In this document: piece after piece, positions 34,501 to 43,900 of the stretch
Layout: every line of letters begins with the position of its first letter
Numbering within the stretch: the stretch's first letter is position 1
Origin: Vallitalea maricola
GTDB lineage: Bacteria > Bacillota > Clostridia > Lachnospirales > Vallitaleaceae
Direction of reading: 5' to 3'
NCBI RefSeq assembly: GCF_036985595.1
Contig: NZ_BTPU01000046.1
Coordinates: forward strand, 1-48,420
DNA length: 48,420 nt
Translations under genes and position numbers: made by a program
Notes under the pieces: model-generated
The model's input: the letters and a program-made list of their open reading frames with translations, nothing else
Database searches by the model: none
Told to the model about the DNA's origin: nothing

Positions 34501-37500
34501 ATCTTAGTTAATATTTGGAAAGATGTACTTAGTTTAGAAAATATTAGTACAAATGATAATTTCTTTGAAATGGGAGGACACTCCTTAAAGATGATGCAGG
34601 TAGCTTCAAACATTCATAAGAAGTTAAATGTAACTATACCTGTAAACCAACTTTTTAAATTATCAACAATTAAGCAGCTAGGGGATTATATTCTAACTCA
34701 GCATAATGATAAAGATAAGTCTATACCCGTATTACCAAGTAAGAAATTTTATGCAGCTTCATCTGCACAAAAAAGATTATTTGTGGTAAATCAGCTTAAT
34801 CCTAATAATATTACCTATAATATGTGTGGAGGTATACTAGTTGATGGATTGGTTGATTATAAAAGGCTAGAAAATATCTTAAAGATAATTATTGGTCGGC
34901 ACGAAGTTTTTAAAACTTCTTTTGAATTAGTAAATGGGGAACTAATGCAGAAGATATATGAGCATGTTGATTTAAACATACAATATTTTGATACAAATGG
35001 TACCACTATACAAGAAATTATATCTCAGTTTGTCAAGCCGTTTAACTTAATTGAGGAATTATTATTTCGTGTAGGTATAATATCAATTGAGGAAAATCAA
35101 ACTATAGTACTAATTGATATGCATCATATTATATCTGATGGCGTTTCTATTGATTTATTTATGAAAGAGTTTGTAGGTTTATATAGAGGGGAAACTTATG
35201 AGAAATTAAGAATACAGTACAAGGATTATGCAGAATGGGATAATGATAGACTGAATTCTAGTGAGCTTAATGAACAAAAAAATTATTGGCTAAATGTTTT
35301 TAAAGATAATGTACCTGCATTAAATCTCCCAATTGATTATAGCAGACCAAAAATACACAGTTATAGGGGAGAAACTGTAAAATGTAATATTCCATATGAT
35401 TTAAGTAAGAAAATAGAAAAAATATGTGCAAAGACTGGTACAACCATGTATATGGTTCTATTAAGTGCATATACTGTATTACTTTATAAATATACGAATC
35501 AAAATAGCATTGTTATAGGAACCCCTGTATCTGGCAGGATTAATCCAGAGTTAGATAATGTAATGGGTATGTTTGTTAATACATTAGCAATTAAAAATGA
35601 TATAAAAGGAAATATTACTTTTTCAGAATTGTTAGAAAAAATAAAAGGTAATGTGATAAGTGCCTTTGAAAATCAAGAGTATCCTTTTGATGAACTTGTT
35701 AATGAATTAAATCTAGAAAGGGATTTAAGTCGTAATCCATTATTTGATACTATGTTCTTACTTGAGAACAGAGAAATCACTAAAATAAAAGTAGATGATT
35801 TAACCTTCAGTCCATATGAATTTAGAAATAATATTTCAAAATTTGATTTAACAGTTGAAGCTATTTTTTCTAGTGAAGAATTATATTTTAATATTGAATA
35901 TTGTACAGATTTATTTAAAAGAGAGACAATAGAAAGATTTCAGCATCATTTTATTAATGTATTATACACTATAGCAGATAATTATAATGTATATATATCT
36001 AAAATAGATATTCTATCAGAAGCGGAGAAAAATCATTTGCTTTATGATTTGAATGACAGCAATAAGATATATAAGAGAAATATTACAGTATATGAAATGT
36101 TTGAAAAACAAGTAGAATTAACACCTAATGCTACAGCTCTTATATTTGGAAAAGAAAAATTAACATATCATCAATTAAATCAAAAAGCAAATAAACTTGC
36201 ATGGCATTTACAAGATTTGGGAGTTGGTGAGAATACAGTTATCGGTTTAATGGTAGAGCGTTCATTTGAGTTAGTTATTGGTGTATTAGGTATTATGAAA
36301 GCTGGTGGAGCGTATGCACCAATAGATTGTGACTATCCAGAGGACCGTATAACCTATATACTCAATAATTTAGATAATAAAATAGTCTTGACTCAGTCTA
36401 AATATATTAATAAATTAAGTTATTTGGAAGGAAGAATTTTAGCCATTGATGAGATAGATAATAATCAAAGTTTGAGTACATATAATTTAGGAAGAAAATA
36501 TGACCCAGAACGTTTGATGTATGTACTATATACATCTGGATCTACAGGTATGCCAAAAGGTGTAATGGTCAAATCAAATTCTTTTGCTAATTTGATTAAT
36601 TGGTTTAATGATGATTTTAATATTGGTAGTCAAGATAATATATTACTTATAGCATCAACCAGTTTTGATCTGGCACAAAAAAATATGTACTCAACTCTAG
36701 TCAAAGGGGGTAAATTAACATTATTTACTACAGGAATGTATGATTATGAAGAAATGCTAGATATTATGTCAGAATATAATATAACAATAATAAATTGTAC
36801 ACCAAGTGCTTTTAATCCTTTAGTAGAATGGGATAATGATAATGCTTTTAAGAAGCTGATTTCTTTACGTTATGTATTCTTGGGAGGGGAACCAATTAAT
36901 CTAAGTATACTATCAAAATGGTTTAAGCATTCTAATTGTAATGCTCAATTAGTAAATACATATGGACCTACAGAATGTACAGATATAGCAACATCCTATG
37001 TAGTATCACAGGATGATTATGATAACTTAGAAGATGTACCAATTGGAAAACCTATATATAATGTACAACTATATGTATGTAATAAAGACAGGCAGTTAAC
37101 ACCTGAAGGATTGATAGGAGAACTCTATATTGGTGGAGAGGGTGTGTCCTTAGGATATTATAATAATATCAATTTAACAGCTGAAAGATTTGTTAAGAAT
37201 CCATATATACCAGATAAAATTATGTATCAAACTGGTGATTTAGTTAAATGGCTGCCTGATGGTAATTTAAGATTTTTAGGTAGAGTTGATTCTCAAGTGA
37301 AGATAAGGGGTTATAGAATAGAGTTAGGAGAAATAGAATCTGTATTATTAAAAGATGATTTAGTAAAAGAAGCTACTGTTCTAATTAAGGGTGATAAAAA
37401 AAATCCTTACTTATGTGCATTTATAAGCGGAGATAAAAAATGTGATATAGATAGAATGAAAGAAACATTAAATAAAGTATTACCTCATTATATGGTACCT

Positions 37501-37899
37501 TCAGCATTTGTTTTTTTAGATAAGATGCCCCTAACACCTAATGGAAAAATTAATAAGAAGAAACTTTTCAGTATTAAGGAATCTAGTATCAGAGAGAGTA
37601 ATTATGTTGCTCCTGAAAATAAAACACAAGGACAATTAGTAGAACTTTGTGAAGAGATTTTAGACATCAAACCAATAGGTATAAAAGATGACTTCTTTGA
37701 AATAGGAGGACACTCTTTAAGAGCTGTTACACTAGTCAATTTAATTTATAAAACTATGAATATTAAGCTTACGGTAATAGATATATTTGAGAATCATACT
37801 ATAGAACAATTAGCTAAAGTGATTGAAAAGAAAATAGAAGAGATGAATATATTAGAAATGTTTTTATCAGAAATAGAAAATGATATTGCTAGTAGTTAG
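31531..37899 (+). CDS. Nonribosomal peptide synthetase, modules 1-2 (C-A-T-C-A-T)
   Basis: A 2122-residue NRPS after AGGAGG. Domains: C1 about 12-440 (HHIISDG near 150), A1 about 470-970 (YTSGSTGKPKG near 625), T1 near 1016 (GGHSL), C2 about 1071-1500 (HHIISDG near 1198), A2 about 1519-2005 (YTSGSTGMPKG near 1666), T2 near 2060 (GGHSL). There is no loading A-T pair; a condensation domain at the N-terminus suggests an acyl starter (lipopeptide) or receipt of a chain made elsewhere. By alignment to GrsA positions I read A1 pocket residues as D-I-W-E-L-T-A-D-D-K and A2 as D-L-K-N-F-G-T-D-I-K. The acidic A1 pocket hints at a basic substrate; neither is assigned. The C-terminal 25 residues are acidic and helical, suited to docking with the next protein. 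Confidence 0.95.
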   Translation: MGIVKNDVIKESEYNKYYETSSEQKRMYILNQLDGISVAYNISIGLNATGMLKVEDLENVFRQLIKRHEVFRTSFEYRDNQIVQVVHNNVDFSIKVIDVSKDELDIDSSIILNKYKDLIIKKFDLEKPPLIRVGLIRITPNKNIVIIDIHHIISDGISVGIILKEMVRIYNQEKLEPLDFQSKDYIHIKNNYLREGRYKEQEEYWINKFNDEIPILNMPIDYPRPVKQSFEGDHLRFEISKSMTKDLKRLSWNFKATSYIILFTAYKILLYRYTGQNDIIVGTSFMGRKDQKVKDLLGMYVNTVPIRTNVTGEDRFIDLVDKIKKNIFEAHKNQSYPFGDLIDKLQIKRDLSRNPIYDTIFDFQNIRGINIVEIQMGDIHLERLEINQSISKFDFMIDAIELKEKLIFDIEYSTELFTPEFFNRFATHYKNILTAICDNPNIKISQIDMLEEYEKKQLKEEFNITTDFSFKPYVQLWEETVRRYPEKIAVSYENKNYTYKEFDEKVNQLSHFIKGYLDKQQYVGVLMKRSPKMIQTILAIWKVGGIYVPIDYDYPKERIKQILNESNAKLMIVDYKDYVEQRFGDISSSVNIQIIALDTHSKEINSQLKTSLNYRTKLSDIAYVIYTSGSTGKPKGAMVEHLGMANHLDAKIRALNIDNKSIIAQNASQCFDISIWQMFTAFIKGAKTVIYSNEVVIDPCQFISRIQQDRITILEVVPSFLGAMLPYLQEYNSKLTYTKYILVTGEAVHTNLVNEWLKLYPSIPMVNAYGPTEASDDITHHFIDKPVVGNTVPIGRPIQNCKIYIIDSASNLCPIGVPGEICVSGICVGRGYLNNIQMTNKVFSLDPFIDDKEVRMYHTGDIGKWLADGTIEFLGRKDYQVKIRGFRIELEEIENKLQAYNLISKAAVIERKEENTNYLCAYYVAQEPLDEVCLRKYLKELLPYYMIPSYFICMQELPLTLNGKLNRKKLPMPKIKHKREIVKPINKTEEILVNIWKDVLSLENISTNDNFFEMGGHSLKMMQVASNIHKKLNVTIPVNQLFKLSTIKQLGDYILTQHNDKDKSIPVLPSKKFYAASSAQKRLFVVNQLNPNNITYNMCGGILVDGLVDYKRLENILKIIIGRHEVFKTSFELVNGELMQKIYEHVDLNIQYFDTNGTTIQEIISQFVKPFNLIEELLFRVGIISIEENQTIVLIDMHHIISDGVSIDLFMKEFVGLYRGETYEKLRIQYKDYAEWDNDRLNSSELNEQKNYWLNVFKDNVPALNLPIDYSRPKIHSYRGETVKCNIPYDLSKKIEKICAKTGTTMYMVLLSAYTVLLYKYTNQNSIVIGTPVSGRINPELDNVMGMFVNTLAIKNDIKGNITFSELLEKIKGNVISAFENQEYPFDELVNELNLERDLSRNPLFDTMFLLENREITKIKVDDLTFSPYEFRNNISKFDLTVEAIFSSEELYFNIEYCTDLFKRETIERFQHHFINVLYTIADNYNVYISKIDILSEAEKNHLLYDLNDSNKIYKRNITVYEMFEKQVELTPNATALIFGKEKLTYHQLNQKANKLAWHLQDLGVGENTVIGLMVERSFELVIGVLGIMKAGGAYAPIDCDYPEDRITYILNNLDNKIVLTQSKYINKLSYLEGRILAIDEIDNNQSLSTYNLGRKYDPERLMYVLYTSGSTGMPKGVMVKSNSFANLINWFNDDFNIGSQDNILLIASTSFDLAQKNMYSTLVKGGKLTLFTTGMYDYEEMLDIMSEYNITIINCTPSAFNPLVEWDNDNAFKKLISLRYVFLGGEPINLSILSKWFKHSNCNAQLVNTYGPTECTDIATSYVVSQDDYDNLEDVPIGKPIYNVQLYVCNKDRQLTPEGLIGELYIGGEGVSLGYYNNINLTAERFVKNPYIPDKIMYQTGDLVKWLPDGNLRFLGRVDSQVKIRGYRIELGEIESVLLKDDLVKEATVLIKGDKKNPYLCAFISGDKKCDIDRMKETLNKVLPHYMVPSAFVFLDKMPLTPNGKINKKKLFSIKESSIRESNYVAPENKTQGQLVELCEEILDIKPIGIKDDFFEIGGHSLRAVTLVNLIYKTMNIKLTVIDIFENHTIEQLAKVIEKKIEEMNILEMFLSEIENDIASS

Positions 37900-37917
37900 A
37901 TATAAGGGGGAAATTTT

Positions 37918-40900
37918 ATGCATGATATTATAAATCGTTTGAATAACTTAACTCCTAAGCAGATGGAGACTCTTAGAAATAAACTAGAAGCTAAGGGAAT
38001 TCAGCTATCAGATCTGAAAGTGGATGATACAGCAGAAGAAATTAAAAAAGCAAAAATTACTAGATATTATCCTGCATCTTCAGTTCAAAAAAGATTATTT
38101 ATCTTAGAAGAAATAGAAGAACTGGGTACTAGTTATAATATGCCTGCTGCAATTAAAATTAAAGGAAGAATTAATATTAAAAACATAGAAAATGCTCTTA
38201 ACATGGTTGTGAGTAAACATGAAATCTTACGTACTGTTTTCAATATGGTAGATGGTGAAGTAGTGCAGGAAGTATGTAATTTTGTAAGATTCAAATTAGA
38301 ATTAAAAGAATCTGCTAATGTTAAGATATCAGATATTACTAAGAAGTTTATCAGACCTTTTGAATTGAAAAAAGGGCCTTTATTAAGATATCAATTACAT
38401 CAGATTGCACAAGAAGAGTATATATTATTAGTTGATATGCATCATATTATTTCAGATGGTGTATCTATGGGAATATTTATGCAAGAGTTTATAAAAGCAT
38501 ATAATGGTAAACAATTAGAAGATAGTAATATTCAATATAAAGACTTTGCAGTGTGGGAAAATAGCATAAAGAATACTACTCTGAAAAAACATGAAAAATT
38601 CTGGCAGGATATTTTTAAAGAAGATGTTGAAGTACTGAATTTACCATTAGATTATAAAAGACCAGGAGAATTGACATTTGACGGAAATACATTATCATTT
38701 GAGATTGGTGAAAAACTTACTAGAAAGTTAAATAGACTAGCAAAAGATAATAATGTAACTCTATATATGATATTATTATCAGCATATAATATACTGCTTT
38801 ATAAATATACTGGACAAGAGGATATTGTTATAGGGTCACCAGTAGCAGGGAGATATCATCCTGGCCTGGATAAATTGATTGGAATGTTTGTTAATACAAT
38901 TCCTATGCGAAATTATCCAAGAGGAGATAAAGAATATACAAGATTCTTACAAGAAATAAAAAATACTACTATTAAATGTTATGAACATGGAATGTACTCT
39001 CTGGAAGATATAATTGATAAATTGAGTATTAAACGTCATAAAGGGAGAAATATATTGTTTGACACTATGCTTGTATTACAAAATACAGAAGATATATCAT
39101 TAGAACTTGGTAATGCAGAGGTAGAGCTATGTAACATTACGCCTCCAGTTTCTAAGTTTGATATAACCCTAAATATTAAAGAAAAATCAAATAATATTAT
39201 TTATGATATTGAATATAATACAAATCTCTTCGAAAGAGAAACTATAGAGAGGCTAAGTAAACATTTTGTCAATATTTTGGATTGTATAGGAGACAAGCCT
39301 AATATTCTTATATCCAATATAAGTGTCCTAAGTGAACAAGATAAATCGCTGATTAATAAGTTAAATGAAACAAATGTTGTATATAATGAAGATACTAACC
39401 TAATAGATCTTTTTGAATCCCAGGTTATTAATGAGCCTAATGGTACAGCACTTATTTTTGGAGAAGAAACTATTACATATAATGAATTAAATAAGAGAGC
39501 TAATTCTTTAGCTCATAATCTTAGAAAAAAGGGTATATGCAGGAATGATATTGTAGCATTATTAGTTGAGCGTTCTGTTGAAATGATAATTGGTTTATTA
39601 GGTATATTAAAGGCTGGAGCTGCTTATTTGCCTATTGATATAAATTATCCAGTTGGAAGGATACAATATATTCTACAAGATAGCCAAGCTGTATTATTAT
39701 TAGTTGATAAAATGTACGATATTACTAAGTATAGAGAGCTTCCTATTATTAATCTTAAGAATCAAAAGTATTACAGTAATAATTATAATAATCCAGTTAA
39801 AATAAATAAAGCAAATGATCTTGCCTATATTATTTATACATCTGGAACAACAGGTAAGCCAAAAGGTGTTATGGTAGAACACCAAAATATAGCAAATACA
39901 ATTAAGTGGAGAGTTAGGGAATATAACAGTGATTATAATCATGTTGTACTTCAGTTGTTTTCTTATGTTTTTGATGGGTTTGTTACTAGTTTTTTTACAC
40001 CTATTGTTTCTGGTGGAACGGTTGTTTTATTAGATGAATTGGAAGCTAAAAATCCTGAATGCATAAAAGATTGTATAAATAAATATAAAATAACACATTT
40101 TATTGTAGTTCCATCTTTTTATAATACTTTATTAGATTGCTTCTCAACGACTGATTTAGCTTATGTTAAAGTAATAACATTAGCAGGAGAAAAAATCACT
40201 AATAGGATTATTCAAAAAAGTAAAGAGAAAAAAGAAACATTAGAAATAGTTAATGAGTATGGACCAACAGAAAATAGTGTGGCTACAACTATAAAAAGAA
40301 ATATTGAAACAAATCAAAAAATTTTTATAGGTAAACCTATATCTAATACACATGTTTACATTTTAGATAAAGACGATAATCTCTGTCCTATTGGAATGCC
40401 TGGAGAATTATGTATTAGTGGAAAAGGATTAGCTCGTGGATACTTAAATAATCAAGTTTTGACTAAGGAGAAGTTTATTTCTAATCCTTTTAAAGCTAAT
40501 GAACGTATGTATAGAACAGGAGACCTTTGCAGATTAAGTAGTGATGGTAATATAGAATTTTTGGATCGTATTGATAAACAAGTTAAAATCAGAGGGTACA
40601 GAATTGAAATAAATGAGATAGTTGAATGTTTATATAACATACCAGATGTGAAACAAGCATTTGTATGTGTCAAAGGCGGATATGATAATTTACATTTATG
40701 TGCATATTTGGTAATAAAAAAGGAGGTAGAGATAGAAGAGATAAAGCGCAGATTATCCTTTGACTTACCAGATTATATGATTCCAAATTATTATATTTTT
40801 ATGGATAAGATACCTCTAACAAATACAGGTAAAGTTGATGAACGTGCATTACCTGAACCAAATTATGAAATTAAAATCTTATATAAAGCACCAACTAATG

Positions 40901-43900
40901 ATGTAGAGAAAAAATTATTAAAATTATTTCAAGAAATATTAAAAACAAAAAAAATCGGAATAAACAACAGTTTTTTTGAAATGGGAGGTCAATCTTTAAA
41001 AGCAGGATTACTAATATCTAAAATACATGAAATGTTTAACGTGATAATATCAATAAAAGCTGTTTTTGAACATTCAACTGTTAGTGAATTAGCTTCATAC
41101 ATTAGTATTTTAAAAGAGGAAGATAATTATCATATTAGGTCAGTTACAAAAAGTAAATATTATTCAACTTCATGGGCTCAAAAAAATATTTATTTACTTT
41201 CTCAAACAGAAGGTATTGGTATAACTTATAATATGCCTAGCCTTATTAAGATTCAAGGAAAAGTTAATATAGAACAACTAGAAAAGGCAATATGTGAAAT
41301 TATAAAAAGACACGAAATACTAAGAACAAATTTTGAAATGATAGATGGAGAAGTTGTACAAGTAGTATCAGATGATACAGACTTTAAACTTCAAGTTATT
41401 AATATTAATAATGATATAAGAGATATAGACCGAATTATAGAGGGCTTCGTACAACCTTTTGATCTTAGTAAATCGCCCCTAATAAGGGTATGTCTTGTTA
41501 TATTTGATGAAAATAATTCTAAACTATTAATAGATATGCATCATATTATTGGAGATGGTACATCTATTAAGTTGATAATTAATGAATTATGTATGTTTTA
41601 CAAAGGAGAAAAGCTGCCTGATTTACAGATACAGTATAGAGATTATGCTATATGGCAAAACGAATTACTTAATAGTGATAGAATAATAAATCAAGAAGAA
41701 TATTGGAAACAAATTTTTGCAGACGAAATTCCAGTATTGGCTATGCCTTTAGATTTTGCTAGACCAAGTATACAAAGTTTTAAAGGTGATAAAATTACAT
41801 TTGAATTAAGTAAAGATTTATATTTTTCAATTAAGAATTTATGTAAACAAACACAAACAACTCCATTTATGTTTTTTTTAGCAGCATATTATATATTAAT
41901 TTATAAATATACTGCTCAGAAGGATATTATTATAGGAACACCGGTAGAAGGAAGAAATAACCTAGAGGTAAATGGATTAATTGGTATGTTTGTTAATACA
42001 TTGCCCCTTCGTATAAGGTTAAACAGCAATATGACTTTTATTAACTTTTTAAGTGTGGTTAAAGAAACAGTGTTAGGAGGAGTAGAAAATCAGAATATTC
42101 CTTTTATACAACTTATTGATAAGTTGAATATAGTAAGAGAACAAAGTCATAATCCTTTATTTGATACTATGTTTGTAATGAATGAAATGATGGACTATCA
42201 ATTTGAAGTAGAGAACTTGACGTTTGTTCCTGACAATATTGATATTGTTACTTCCAAATTTGACTTAACCTTAGAAGTTAGTGAAGTAAATGAAACATTT
42301 AAATGTGAACTAGAATACTGTACTGATTTATTTAAAAGAGCAAAGATGCAGCAATTATTAATTCACTATAGTAATTTACTAGAGAATATTACTAATGATA
42401 CAAATCAGTATCTATCAAAAATGCAAATATTGTCACATAAAGAGTTATTAAGAGTAGAATTATTTAATAGTAAGGAAGCAGTATATGAACAGACAAAAAC
42501 AATACATGAAATATTTGAAAAACAGGTAAAACTTACACCTCACAACATAGCAATCAGTTGCAATGATAATAGGGTTACTTATGAAGAGCTAAATAGTAAA
42601 GCTAATAAAGTTGCTAATAAACTTAGATTATTAGGTATAGGACCTGATAGTATCGTTGGAATAATGGCAAATCCATCTATTGAAATAATTATAGGTATGC
42701 TGGGAATTATAAAAGCAGGAGGAGCGTATTTACCCATAGATGTGGAAACACCTAGAGAACGTATAATGGATATATTGGAAGATGCTGATGTAAAATTACT
42801 TCTAGTTAATAATGACAATATAGATTATAGTTATCAAGTTGATAAAATATGTGTTATAGAAGAAATAATTAACGATAAAACATTATTAATCGATAATCTA
42901 AAACCTGTCAGCACGAGTAATAATCTAGTATATGTTATTTATACATCAGGTTCAACTGGAAAACCTAAAGGTGTATTGGTAGAACACAGAAATCTGATAA
43001 ATTATATTTGTTGGGCTAAGAATATGTATTTGAAGGATAAAAATGAAGTAATGCCATTTTATTCTTCGATATCATTTGATTTAACAGTAACTTCAATTTT
43101 TACTCCTTTACTCTCTGGTAATCAAATTATTGTATACAACAGCATAGAAGATGATTTTGTTTTGCATAAAATATTAAAGGATAATAAAGTAACTGTTATA
43201 AAACTTACACCTGCTCATTTAATTCTATTAAAGAACATAAATATGAGTAATTCTAACCTAAAAAGACTTATTGTAGGAGGAGATGATTTAAAGGCAAGCT
43301 TAGCTAGAGAAATATCAAACAGCTTTTCTGATAATATAGAAATCTATAATGAATATGGACCAACTGAAACTGTTGTTGGATGTATGATACACAAATACGA
43401 TGAAGAAAAAGATAACGGGGTATCTGTACCGATTGGTTACCCTACAGATAATGTTCAGATTTATATACTTGACAATGATTCTAATATAGTTCCTATAGGA
43501 GTAGCAGGAGAGATTTATATAGCTGGAAAAGGAGTAGTGAGAGGATATATAAAAAGACCTGAGCTGACTGATGATAAATTCATAGATAACCCATTTGGTA
43601 TAGGAAAAATGTACAAAACAGGAGATTTAGGAAGATGGCTGCCTGATGGAAATATAGAATTTTTAGGACGTATTGATAATCAAGTAAAGATCAGAGGGTA
43701 TAGAATAGAATTGGGTGAAATTGAGAAATATCTATTAAATTATGAATCAATTAATGAAGCTGTTGTTATGGCAAGAGGACAAGGAGAAGAAAAAGAAATA
43801 ATAGCTTATTATGTTGCTGAAAAAGAAATAGATAAAAGCAAATTGAAAAAACAGTTAACAGAAAAGCTTCCTAAGTATATGATACCTCAGCGGCTGCAAC

